Below are positions 7,889 through 14,943 of a stretch of DNA of 19,349 bases, in pieces. The position numbers were made by a program, and so were the translations under genes. The notes beneath the pieces are model-generated. The model did no database searches, was not told where the DNA came from, and saw only the letters and a list, made by a program, of their open reading frames with translations. The stretch comes from an uncultured Anaerotruncus sp. (GTDB lineage Bacteria; Bacillota; Clostridia; Oscillospirales; CAG-272): contig CAJLZE010000042.1 of assembly GCA_905210995.1 (NCBI GenBank), forward strand, positions 1-19,349. Reading direction: 5' to 3'. Positions within the stretch are counted from its first letter, which is position 1. The number at the start of each line of letters is the position of its first letter.

Positions 7889-8905
7889 ATGTATGTAAAC
7901 GATCTCGCACCGCACGATGATGTGCTGCGCATAAGGTGTGTGGGTCACGCTTCGGCAGAACGCTGCAAATCCGACGCTTTTATTATAACCTACAACGAAA
8001 ACGTCTGGTTGATCGACGGCGGAATGCGCGGAAATTACGATTCGCTCTGCCGTATGCTCGAGCTGCGTCAGGCGTGGCTCGGCAATCGCCGCCATGATGT
8101 CGATAATGAAAAATACAAGCTGCGCTTTACATGGCTTGCGTCGCATTTTCACCTCGATCATGTTCAGGAGACGGTGGTACATATCCTCAAAAGCCCGTAT
8201 TTTGAGCTCGACGAGGCTGTGATACCGCCTCCGACGCTCCTGCCCGCGGAGTATCCCATGAACGACGACGCGTATTTCCGTCCCATGCTCGAAAAGGTCA
8301 TTGAAAAATATCAGTCGAACGCAAAAATAACCGCTGTCACGGCGGGACGCGGCGGATACGAAAGACGCACGGCGGGCGGCATGACGCTTGATATCCTTCC
8401 GCCCGAGTGTGACTGGGGAACGCCCGAAAATATCGGTATCATGACCGAGCTTTACAGCGACGGTGTGCGCGACGACAAGCGCGCGTCGATAACGGTGATA
8501 AATTCAAACTGCCTGTGGCACGTATTCGGCGCTGCGGGACGCAAGGTGCTTTTTACCGGTGACACGATGAAGCGATTCGACGACAGGAGCGACGAGCCTT
8601 ACGACAGAATGGCTGAGTTGTGGCGCGACGTGATAGGCGAGCACGTTGACGTTGCAAAATGGGTGCATCATGGTATAGCGCGCGACACCGCTGCGGCTCA
8701 TATGCACGCGCTGACTCCCGAATACATTATCATCACGAGCGCCGAGCGCGAAACTGCCTCCGGCGTGTTTGCCGAGCGCTATCCGCATGACGGCGCGGAA
8801 TTTGTGCGCATAGCACAGGACGATGTTACCTTCCGCATACATCCCGACGGGAATATTGAGGTGATCGTAGGCTCGGATGTGTATGCCGACTTCGATAAGA
8901 GCTGA
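7889..8905 (+). CDS. Metallo-beta-lactamase-fold hydrolase, ComEC-like arrangement
   Basis: This 338-residue cytosolic protein shows an MBL metal site: D43 in WLIDGG, H86-F-H88-L-D90-H91 as HxHxDH, D225 in LFTGDT, and H260-H261-G in KWVHHG. The VHHG motif and overall order resemble the soluble MBL domain of ComEC-type proteins rather than a true beta-lactamase. The substrate is unknown. There is no signal peptide or membrane segment. A clear ribosome site, AAAAAGGGG, lies eight bases before the ATG. Its stop overlaps the start of the radical SAM gene by one base (TGATG), so the two proteins are probably made together. I cannot say whether it processes a product of the partner or acts separately. 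Confidence 0.85.
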   Translation: MYVNDLAPHDDVLRIRCVGHASAERCKSDAFIITYNENVWLIDGGMRGNYDSLCRMLELRQAWLGNRRHDVDNEKYKLRFTWLASHFHLDHVQETVVHILKSPYFELDEAVIPPPTLLPAEYPMNDDAYFRPMLEKVIEKYQSNAKITAVTAGRGGYERRTAGGMTLDILPPECDWGTPENIGIMTELYSDGVRDDKRASITVINSNCLWHVFGAAGRKVLFTGDTMKRFDDRSDEPYDRMAELWRDVIGEHVDVAKWVHHGIARDTAAAHMHALTPEYIIITSAERETASGVFAERYPHDGAEFVRIAQDDVTFRIHPDGNIEVIVGSDVYADFDKS

Positions 8906-10065
8906 TGTATCTTCTGATAAAGCCCGCCTCCGGTGCGTGCGACCTCGGCTGTCGCTATTGCTTTTATGCCGATGAAATGTCCCGCCGCGCCGAAGCGTCG
9001 CGCGGGATAATGAAAAAGGAGACCGTCGCCGCGATACTTTCAAAGGCGCTTGAGCGCTGTGCGCGCGACGGCGCGCACGAGCCGTTGTCCGTCGGTTTTC
9101 AGGGCGGTGAGCCGTTGCTGGCGGGTATTGACTTTTTCAGGTTCGTCTGCGATTTCGTCGAAAAAAACAACACTCACGGTGTGTCCGTTTCGTATTTTCT
9201 TCAGACGAACGGAACTCACCTCGACCCGGAATTTGCCGAGTTTTTCGCCGCGCACGGCTTTCTTGTCGGGCTCTCGGTGGACGGCCCCAAGGAGTATCAC
9301 GACCGCTGTCGTGTGACGCGCGCGGGCAAATCCTGCTTCAACGCCGTAATGCGTGCCGCATCCAATATGCGCCGCGCGGGAGTCGATTTCAACACGCTCA
9401 CCGTCGTTACGTCGGTATCCGCCGCGCACGCGCAGGCGCTTTACGGTTTTTTTGCGCGTTCGGGCTTCAGATTTCAGCAATACATCCCATGCGTTGCGCC
9501 GCTTGACGGCGAATGCGCCGGCGAATACGGGCTCGAGGCTGAGCAGTACGGCGAATTTCTCTGCCGTATGTTCGATCTGTGGTATGCGGATGCCTGCCGA
9601 GGCGAAAAATATTATGTCTACAACCGCGACTTTGAAAACTGGGTCGGCATACTTGCGGGGTGGCGTCCCGAGGAGTGCGGTATGTGCGGAGTCTGCTCGG
9701 CGCAGTATCTTATCGAGTCGGACGGAAGTGTTTATCCGTGCGATTTCTACGCTCTTGACGCCTACTGCCTCGGCGATCTTTCCCGCGACAGCTTTGATGA
9801 TATAGATCGCGCACGTGAGAGGATCGGGTTCATCGAAGCATCGCGGGTGCTTCCCGACGAGTGCCGCGAATGCCGTTGGCTGCCGCTTTGCCGCAACGGA
9901 TGCCGCCGCAACCGTGTAGGAGGAGAGGTATCCCCGCTGTGCAGCTATGATATGCCGGGCGGCAAAAACCGCTTTTGCACGGCATACCGCCGCTTTTTTG
10001 AGTACGCCTACCCGCGTATGCACGGCATGGCCGATATGATCGCCCGCCGCGGCGGGACAGACTGA
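8905..10065 (+). CDS. Anaerobic sulfatase-maturating enzyme family radical SAM/SPASM protein
   Basis: This 386-residue protein begins LLIKPASGACDLGCRYCFY, with the radical SAM cluster ligands C12, C16 and C19, and has the SAM-binding GGEP at 67-70. The C-terminal SPASM region has C258, C261, C264 and C279 in YPCDFY, then C320, C323, C329, C333 and C358. These match the two auxiliary clusters of the clostridial anSME. D280, directly after C279, corresponds to the proposed catalytic Asp. Known members oxidise a Cys or Ser in the C/S-x-P-x-R motif of sulfatases to formylglycine, using SAM. No sulfatase or such motif was found in the window, so the target must be elsewhere or be a different protein. 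It starts on the ATG overlapping the MBL stop. Confidence 0.88.
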   Translation: MYLLIKPASGACDLGCRYCFYADEMSRRAEASRGIMKKETVAAILSKALERCARDGAHEPLSVGFQGGEPLLAGIDFFRFVCDFVEKNNTHGVSVSYFLQTNGTHLDPEFAEFFAAHGFLVGLSVDGPKEYHDRCRVTRAGKSCFNAVMRAASNMRRAGVDFNTLTVVTSVSAAHAQALYGFFARSGFRFQQYIPCVAPLDGECAGEYGLEAEQYGEFLCRMFDLWYADACRGEKYYVYNRDFENWVGILAGWRPEECGMCGVCSAQYLIESDGSVYPCDFYALDAYCLGDLSRDSFDDIDRARERIGFIEASRVLPDECRECRWLPLCRNGCRRNRVGGEVSPLCSYDMPGGKNRFCTAYRRFFEYAYPRMHGMADMIARRGGTD

Positions 10066-10068
10066 TAC

Positions 10069-10102
10069 ACGGGGCTGCCGCACGTTAGCGCGGCAGCCCC
10101 GT
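10069..10102. terminator. Strong hairpin between convergent genes
   Basis: ACGGGGCTGCCGC (10069-10081) pairs perfectly with GCGGCAGCCCCGT (10090-10102) around an eight-base loop. It starts four bases after the radical SAM stop and ends six bases before the superoxide dismutase stop. Neither side has a clear T-run, so it may terminate poorly or act mainly as a 3' end stabiliser. Confidence 0.65.
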
Positions 10103-10108
10103 CATTCG

Positions 10109-10765
10109 TTATTTGCGGCAGTATTTTATATATCGGCGATACCGTTCGTCGGCTGTGCGCCAGTCAACGACCGAAAGCCAGCTATCGATATAATCTGCAC
10201 GCAGGTTGTGGTGCAGAAGATAATATGCGTGCTCCCAGACATCGAGAGCGAGGATCGGAAAGCTGCCGCCCGTAAGCGGCGAGTTCTGATCGGCACCCGT
10301 TACGATCGAAAGCCCGCACGCACCGGCGGTCAGAAAAGCATATCCCGAGCCGAATACCGAGAGCGCAGCTGCTTTGAGCGCGGCGTAAAAGCCGCCGTAA
10401 TTTCCGTAGCGCCTGAGTATTGCCGTGCCGAGCTCACCGACAGGCTCCGGTTCGCGGCAGTCGGGCGGCGTGAGCGTGTCAAAATAAAGGCGGTGATTGT
10501 AAACGCCGCCCGCATTGTTGCATATCGTTCTGCCGAGCGGCTGCGCAAGCCGCGGCGCGCTGAAGATGAGCTCTGTGAGAGTCAGCTTTTGAAGCGACGG
10601 CTCTCCCGCAAGCGCGGCGTTGAGGTTTTTTATGTATGTGCCGAGGTGCGCGTCATGGTGCAGACGCATGGTCTCGGTGTCGATATACGGTTCAAGTGCC
10701 GAATAAGGATACGGCAGCGGCAGGTTTACAAACGGGTATCTGTCGTTTTTTTCTGTGCACTGCAA
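10109..10765 (-). CDS. sodA: Superoxide dismutase, Mn/Fe family, Mn-type residues
   Basis: This 218-residue protein aligns well with Mn/Fe superoxide dismutases, which convert superoxide to oxygen and hydrogen peroxide. The four metal ligands are present: H36 in LHHDAHLGTY, the His of VYNHRLYF, and the Asp and His of LDVWEHAYY. The second-sphere Tyr (Y44) is kept. NNAGG and ADQNSPL give Gly and Gln at the positions typical of Mn enzymes rather than Fe enzymes, which is only a predictor. The start is TTG at 10765: a perfect AAGGAGG (10774-10780) lies eight bases before it, and the TATAAT box at 10793-10798 sits upstream, so an earlier in-frame TTG at 10813 would precede the transcript. No signal peptide is seen. 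It appears to be transcribed alone. Confidence 0.9.
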   Translation of the reverse strand: MQCTEKNDRYPFVNLPLPYPYSALEPYIDTETMRLHHDAHLGTYIKNLNAALAGEPSLQKLTLTELIFSAPRLAQPLGRTICNNAGGVYNHRLYFDTLTPPDCREPEPVGELGTAILRRYGNYGGFYAALKAAALSVFGSGYAFLTAGACGLSIVTGADQNSPLTGGSFPILALDVWEHAYYLLHHNLRADYIDSWLSVVDWRTADERYRRYIKYCRK

Positions 10766-10792
10766 AATAATGTCCTCCTTGTCGTACAGTAC

Positions 10793-10798
10793 ATTATA
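10793..10798 (-). promoter_or_regulatory. -10 box of the sod promoter
   Basis: TATAAT on the minus strand places the transcript start near 10786, only a few bases before AAGGAGG. No convincing -35 is present at the right distance, because that position falls within the stem of the terminator at 10812-10834. An activator or very weak -35 is possible. Confidence 0.5.
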
Positions 10799-10811
10799 TT
10801 CGCAATGCGGC

Positions 10812-10834
10812 AAAAGCGTCCGCCGCGCGGACGC
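10812..10834 (-). terminator. Intrinsic terminator of the alr-SDR operon
   Basis: On the minus strand an eight-base-pair GC stem, GCGTCCGC with GCGGACGC, encloses a three-base loop and is followed by TTTT. It begins four bases after the SDR stop codon. Confidence 0.75.
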
Positions 10835-10837
10835 CGG

Positions 10838-11680
10838 TCATTTCTTTTTATTATCGAAAAAGCATTTTTCAAACAGCTCGCCGCCGAAACGGTGCAGCAC
10901 GTCGGCGCAGAGCCTTTCGCCCGCGGTCCCGAAAAAGCGGTAGAGGATGCTCATTGCGTGCGCGTCGGCGCCGCGGACTATAAGCGTCCTCCCGCGCCGT
11001 ATGCCCGAAAGGATGCTCTTTGCCATTTTTGCGGGTGACGACGCAAAACGCAGGAATACCGTGATGTCACCCTTCTGACCGTCAAATATCGGCGTCGCGG
11101 TGAAGCCGGGGCAGACCGATGCTACGTAAAGAGTGCCGCGATATTCGCAGGCGAGCGCCTCGGTGAATGCACGCGAGGCAGCTTTTGACGCCGAATATGC
11201 CGCGCTGCCCGGCAGGGCGCAAAGCGAGGCGGAGCTTGCCACGTTTATCAGTGCACCGCGCGGCGAGCGCAGCAGCAGCGGCAGCATTATCTCGGCGGCG
11301 TATACCTGAGAAAGAAAGTTCAGTTCGGCAGTTTTGCGCACGGCGTCCGCTCCGCCTTCGAGAGGAAAGCCGGCAAACGGCGGCAGTGTTCCGGCATTAT
11401 TTATGAGCACGTCGGGTATGCGCCCCGCCGCCTCAAGCTCTGCGGCAAGAGAGCGCCATCCGCCGGCGTCGGTAACGTCAAACGCACGGTATTCGAACTT
11501 CCCGCCGTGTGCGCGTATCTTTTCCGCAGCTTCTGCAAGCTTCAACTCGCGCCGTCCTATTCCTATCACGGTGCACCCGCAGCGCACGGCAAGCAGCTCG
11601 GCAAGCTCAAAGCCTATGCCGGAGGACGCGCCGCTCAATATCACGAGCGCTCCGTCGATGCGGTAACCCTTTATGCTCAC
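10838..11680 (-). CDS. Short-chain dehydrogenase/reductase (SDR), classical type
   Basis: This 280-residue protein has the SDR features in order: cofactor motif SGASSGIG (residues 16-23), D68 in FDVTD, NNAG (94-97), N121, catalytic S149, and Y162-x3-K166. A GRRE segment after beta-2 with an Arg suggests NADP(H) preference, as in many classical SDRs (inference). The C-terminal third, rich in basic and hydrophobic residues, resembles the DltE/YdfG-like relatives that act on acyl or hydroxy compounds, but the substrate cannot be assigned. The start is GTG at 11680, overlapping the stop of the preceding Arc-like gene as GTGA, so translation is likely coupled. It ends the alr operon, followed by an intrinsic terminator. 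Confidence 0.88.
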   Translation of the reverse strand: MSIKGYRIDGALVILSGASSGIGFELAELLAVRCGCTVIGIGRRELKLAEAAEKIRAHGGKFEYRAFDVTDAGGWRSLAAELEAAGRIPDVLINNAGTLPPFAGFPLEGGADAVRKTAELNFLSQVYAAEIMLPLLLRSPRGALINVASSASLCALPGSAAYSASKAASRAFTEALACEYRGTLYVASVCPGFTATPIFDGQKGDITVFLRFASSPAKMAKSILSGIRRGRTLIVRGADAHAMSILYRFFGTAGERLCADVLHRFGGELFEKCFFDNKKK

Positions 11681-11898
11681 TTTTCTTCGGGGGCGTCGGT
11701 CTCAAAGGCGGAAAGGTCTATCGCCGCCAGCTTGTCTGCGGGTATTTTGCCCTTCGTGCGCTCAAAGTACTGGATATTGCCGCGCAGCATGAACATGAAC
11801 TGGTTGTTCGGTGTGCGTCCCTCGGCTGCGCTTATGTAGAGGAGCTTGCGTGCAAGCTCTTCGGACATTCTGACTTCGGTCCTGTATGTTTTTTTCAT
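11677..11898 (-). CDS. Arc-like ribbon-helix-helix protein
   Basis: This 73-residue protein has a basic N-terminal strand (KKTYRTEVRMS) followed by two helices separated by an EGRTPNNQ turn. The second helix runs into MLRGNIQYFERTKGKI, the pattern of Arc/MetJ ribbon-helix-helix DNA-binding domains, where the strand contacts the operator and the protein dimerises. The acidic C-terminal tail is short and probably disordered. No toxin gene stands next to it: the downstream overlapping gene is an SDR and the upstream one a lipoprotein. It may be a solitary regulator of its own operon. The weak AAAGG site precedes the ATG. Family assignment is moderate because the domain is short. Confidence 0.6.
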   Translation of the reverse strand: MKKTYRTEVRMSEELARKLLYISAAEGRTPNNQFMFMLRGNIQYFERTKGKIPADKLAAIDLSAFETDAPEEK

Positions 11899-11929
11899 TT
11901 TAAAATGCCTTTGCTTTCGTTTTTTCGGC

Positions 11930-13309
11930 TCAGCGGAGCCGTTCGGTGAATATTTCTATTGCTGCGGCTGCCGCCGCGGCTTTTTTTGAATATAAAGAGG
12001 TCTCCCGCAGGGCATCGGCGGATCTTCCGTTCAATATGCCGTCAGCCGTCAGTTCGCTGAACCCGCCCCAGTCGTAAAGCGCGGCGACGGAGCATACTCG
12101 CGACGAGAATATCAGACGGGCAAGCTTCGCGTTGAGCTTGTATCCGTCGGTGTTGTCACCGATCCATGCGTCGGTCCTGCCCGAGGATGCTTCAAAAAGT
12201 GCGAGCGTGATGTCCGCCGTCCGCTTTCCGTACCCGGTGCCGAGCGGAACAGCCCAACCGTATGTCCCGTCGGGCGATGAAAAGCAGCGGTACGGTGCGT
12301 CGGCGTCGGGCTTGGGGAGGGGAAGATAGCAGGTGACCTCGGAGCTGTACGAGCCGAATTTTTCAACGGTAAAGACCGAGGTGCTGTTGCCGCCCGCGTC
12401 TTTTACTATCAGCTCCGCATTTCCGTATGCCGTGCGGAAGCCGTCGCTTTCGACTGCAAGACCGAGCCCGCTTTCGGTGCGTGCGAATATTTCGCCGCCC
12501 ATTGCGGTGAAAAGCGAGAGCGCCGACTGTTCTGCGTCGTTCTCTGGCAGGCTGAGCACCGTGTCCTTCAGTGTGGAGGCGACGATAAGAGCCGCATCTT
12601 CATATACGCGCAAAAGCTTTTCGAGTGTCAGCTCGCCCGCCAATGCCGCGTCGCGTATGTCCTTGCCGAATATCGCGTATATTTCGTTTGAAAGCGCCGC
12701 TTCCACGTCGCAGCGCAGCGCATACGTCGATTTAAGCGACGAGGGCGTTATATCGCTGAAGGCTATATAATATTTCCCGTTGACCGCAAGGCTTTCAGCC
12801 ATTGAGTTTTCGGCTCCCGCAGCCTGCGGATCGATGCCGAGCGCGGCGAGATTTTCAAGATACCCCGAGCGCAGCAGGACCGCAAGGTCTGTGAGCGGGA
12901 GGTTCATTGCGTCAAACGTCAGGTCGCCCGACTCAATGCTTTTTGATGCGTCGCCGACGGGATCGGTCGAAAGCATTACGCTTATCTTAGCGCCGCGTTC
13001 CTCTTCTGCCTTTGCGATCATATCCTGTGCGTCGTCGGCGGTGAGCGAGTCGGCGCCGTCGGTCTTTTCAAGCACACGGAAGGTATAGCCGTCGTAAAAC
13101 CCGGGCGCGGCGCTTTCCACCGGCGTGAAAATGATCTTGGGCGGTGCCGACGACACGTCGGGGGGACTGTCTGTCTGCGCGGGACGTTTGCCGGAGGACT
13201 GCGGGTCCTCGCCGTCGTACGCGTTGCGGCAGCCGAATGCAGCCGTCAGAAGCATGGCGGCGACGGCAAGCATCGCCGCTGTCCTCAGGATCTGTTTTGT
13301 TTTCTTCAT
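11930..13309 (-). CDS. Extracellular solute-binding-like lipoprotein
   Basis: This 459-residue protein has a lipoprotein signal: basic start, hydrophobic core and a relaxed lipobox AFGC with the lipidated Cys at C27. A Pro/Ser-rich spacer (about 30-58) follows. The body resembles ABC-type extracellular solute-binding proteins of family 1, including FDAMNLPLTDLAVLLRSGYLENL (about 132-154), a typical segment. The C-terminus ends in a long Ala-rich helix. No permease or ATPase gene is nearby, so it may be an orphan binding protein or a sensor partner. It sits 69 bases after alr and 31 before the Arc-like gene, in one direction, with AAGGATGG as ribosome site. The ligand is unknown, and the fold call rests on motif resemblance only. 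Confidence 0.6.
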   Translation of the reverse strand: MKKTKQILRTAAMLAVAAMLLTAAFGCRNAYDGEDPQSSGKRPAQTDSPPDVSSAPPKIIFTPVESAAPGFYDGYTFRVLEKTDGADSLTADDAQDMIAKAEEERGAKISVMLSTDPVGDASKSIESGDLTFDAMNLPLTDLAVLLRSGYLENLAALGIDPQAAGAENSMAESLAVNGKYYIAFSDITPSSLKSTYALRCDVEAALSNEIYAIFGKDIRDAALAGELTLEKLLRVYEDAALIVASTLKDTVLSLPENDAEQSALSLFTAMGGEIFARTESGLGLAVESDGFRTAYGNAELIVKDAGGNSTSVFTVEKFGSYSSEVTCYLPLPKPDADAPYRCFSSPDGTYGWAVPLGTGYGKRTADITLALFEASSGRTDAWIGDNTDGYKLNAKLARLIFSSRVCSVAALYDWGGFSELTADGILNGRSADALRETSLYSKKAAAAAAAIEIFTERLR

Positions 13310-13378
13310 TCTGAGCCATCCTTGCCGCCCGTGGGCGGGAAATTCGAAGCGGAACGGGTAAGATAAGATATTGCCGCC

Positions 13379-14581
13379 TCAGTCGCTGCCCCCGCCGCGC
13401 ACCACACGCGGCACGCGTGCGGAGATAAGGCAGAGACATTCATAGTTTATCGTGTGTGCAAGCGCGGCAAGCGCGTCGAGCTGTCCCGGTTCGCCTATCA
13501 GCACGGCGACGTCGCCCTCGTGCGCGTCTGTGCCGCAGAGGTCGAGCATGCACTGATCCATGCAGATCCTGCCGATGATCCTGCCGATGCCGCGCCGTGC
13601 ACCTTCCTTTGAATATATTACCGCCTCGGCGCCGGAGTATGCGCGGATGAAGCCGTCGGCATACCCGATCGGAGCGGTGGCTATGCGCATATCCGCGGGA
13701 GCCGTAAACGTTCCGCCGTAGCTTAGCTGTTCGCCGGCACGCAGGGTGTGTACCTGCGATATCTGCGCGCAGAGGCGCATCACGGGCTTCACCTCAAAGT
13801 TGAACATATCCGACGGCTCCGCGCCGTAGAGCAGCACTCCGAGGCGGCAGAGGTCAAGGTGATATTCCGGAAAACGCAGAGTCGCCGCGCTGTTGCATAT
13901 GTGGCGAACGCTTATCGGCGCTCCGAGCGCGCGTGAACGTTCAAGCAGCGCAAAATACCTTTCCGCCTGCTCGCGCGTTCTTGCATCTCCTGCGGTTTCG
14001 TCGGCGCGGGCGAAATGCGTGAACGCGCCCTCTACGATGATGCCAGGCAGAGCGGACACTGCGGCGATCTCATGAGCGGAGCGCTCGATCTCGTCGGCGC
14101 TGTGAGCGGGGAAGCCTATGCGGTTCATTCCCGTGTCGAATTTGATGTGAACGCGCAGCGCTTTTCCCGCAGCGGAGACGCGCTTTGAAAGAGAGCGCGC
14201 GTAGTCGGATGAGAACACCGTTTGTATTATATTGCAGCGTGAGAGCGTTACCGCTTCCTCTGCGGGCGTATAGCCGAGTATGAGGATATCGGCATCGGCA
14301 TTTACCGAGCGGCAGACCTGCCTTACCGCGAGTGCCTCTTCAATGCTTGAAACGGCAAAGAAATCGCAGCCCTCGCCGAGCAGCGCGTCAACGCACGCGT
14401 CGATGCCGTGACCGTATGCGTCGGCTTTGACGACGCACATCGGGCGGCAGTCGGGAGTGCCTTTTTTCACTTCTTTGGCAAGCGCGCGGTAGTTGGACCT
14501 GAGGGCATCGAGGTCGATCTCAGCCCATATTTTATGTGTGGCGAGGTCGGGAAGGGAGGAATAGAGCTTATATGAATGCAT
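13379..14581 (-). CDS. alr: Alanine racemase
   Basis: This 400-residue PLP enzyme interconverts L- and D-alanine to supply D-Ala for peptidoglycan. The PLP lysine is K52 in VVKADAYGHG, following the typical start AEIDLDALRSNY. The second catalytic base is Y288 in QLSYGGTF. ICMDQCMLDL and RLGVLLYG are further family markers. The length is slightly above the usual 370-390 because of a short N-terminal extension. The start ATG at 14581 has AAAGGACC ten bases upstream. It is the first gene of the alr-lipoprotein-Arc-SDR run. In Bacillus alr is followed by a ribbon-helix-helix antitoxin and its toxin; here an intervening lipoprotein and an RHH gene follow but no toxin. Confidence 0.95.
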   Translation of the reverse strand: MHSYKLYSSLPDLATHKIWAEIDLDALRSNYRALAKEVKKGTPDCRPMCVVKADAYGHGIDACVDALLGEGCDFFAVSSIEEALAVRQVCRSVNADADILILGYTPAEEAVTLSRCNIIQTVFSSDYARSLSKRVSAAGKALRVHIKFDTGMNRIGFPAHSADEIERSAHEIAAVSALPGIIVEGAFTHFARADETAGDARTREQAERYFALLERSRALGAPISVRHICNSAATLRFPEYHLDLCRLGVLLYGAEPSDMFNFEVKPVMRLCAQISQVHTLRAGEQLSYGGTFTAPADMRIATAPIGYADGFIRAYSGAEAVIYSKEGARRGIGRIIGRICMDQCMLDLCGTDAHEGDVAVLIGEPGQLDALAALAHTINYECLCLISARVPRVVRGGGSD

Positions 14582-14614
14582 AATTGCATGGTCCTTTCAG
14601 AAAAAAGCTGTAGA

Positions 14615-14644
14615 TTAATATGACAAAAAAGTATTTATCGGCAA
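14615..14644 (-). promoter_or_regulatory. Candidate proximal alr promoter
   Basis: On the minus strand TTGCCG (14639-14644) and TATTAA (14615-14620) are 18 bases apart, leaving a short leader to the alr ATG at 14581. It is weaker than the distal candidate at 14787-14815. Confidence 0.4.
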
Positions 14645-14660
14645 GCGGAGCAATAAACAG

Positions 14661-14689
14661 GACTGATACGACTGAGATACAAAGTCAGT
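14661..14689. repeat. Short direct repeat with inverted element, possible operator
   Basis: GACTGATAC (14661-14669) is followed directly by GACTGAGATAC (14670-14680), then TCAGT (14685-14689), which is the reverse complement of ACTGA in either copy. It lies between the alr promoter candidates. Function is speculative. Confidence 0.3.
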
Positions 14690-14712
14690 AATGGCAATAC
14701 AAGTCATAAAAT

Positions 14713-14741
14713 TTGCGTTGCCGTTTTATCGGGTGTATAAT
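14713..14741 (+). promoter_or_regulatory. Candidate promoter of the lipoprotein/SleB operon
   Basis: TTGCGT (14713-14718) and a consensus TATAAT (14736-14741) are 17 bases apart. The leader to the ATG at 14944 would be about 195 bases. A second TATAAT at 14816-14821 lacks a good -35. Confidence 0.55.
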
Positions 14742-14786
14742 ATGCGTCGAAATGTTTTTCAGCCCTTTGCGCATCATATCGGTACA

Positions 14787-14815
14787 ATTATATCATATTT
14801 CCTTCGGTTTTGCAA
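14787..14815 (-). promoter_or_regulatory. Distal promoter of the alr operon
   Basis: On the minus strand TTGCAA (14810-14815) and consensus TATAAT (14787-14792) are 17 bases apart. The leader to alr would be about 200 bases and passes through the plus-strand promoter at 14713-14741. Confidence 0.6.
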
Positions 14816-14943
14816 TATAATGTAGCAAGGTTGAGGTCCCGAAACGGTTTTGTGCAGGGCATTTATGACGGGGACGCAGCTTTGCCGCATCTGCCGACGC
14901 GCACGGCGCGGCGGTGCGGAATGAAAACGAAGGAAAGGCGGAA

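Larger units (their letters stand above)
14582..14943. other. Divergent intergenic region of about 360 bases with overlapping leaders
   Basis: No gene or RNA gene is seen here. The stretch is A+T-richer than its surroundings and holds three promoter candidates: plus at 14713-14741, minus at 14787-14815 and minus at 14615-14644. It also holds a direct repeat at 14661-14680. The plus-strand part after 14821 is G+C-rich and can form modest hairpins, none a clear terminator. Confidence 0.6.

Noticed and set aside
9619..9654. Loss of the catalytic Asp in the anSME-type enzyme, suggested by FEN in place of FDN near residues 243-245
   Set aside because: The proposed catalytic Asp follows the SPASM Cys in PCDFY; D280 is present there, so the site is intact.
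10766..10813. Upstream TTG start for the superoxide dismutase
   Set aside because: It precedes the TATAAT box and lacks a ribosome site, whereas the TTG at 10765 follows a perfect AAGGAGG.
14772..14778. Sporulation sigma-G -10 element (CATCATA) for the SleB-type operon
   Set aside because: No matching -35 is found at the proper distance, so it is likely chance.
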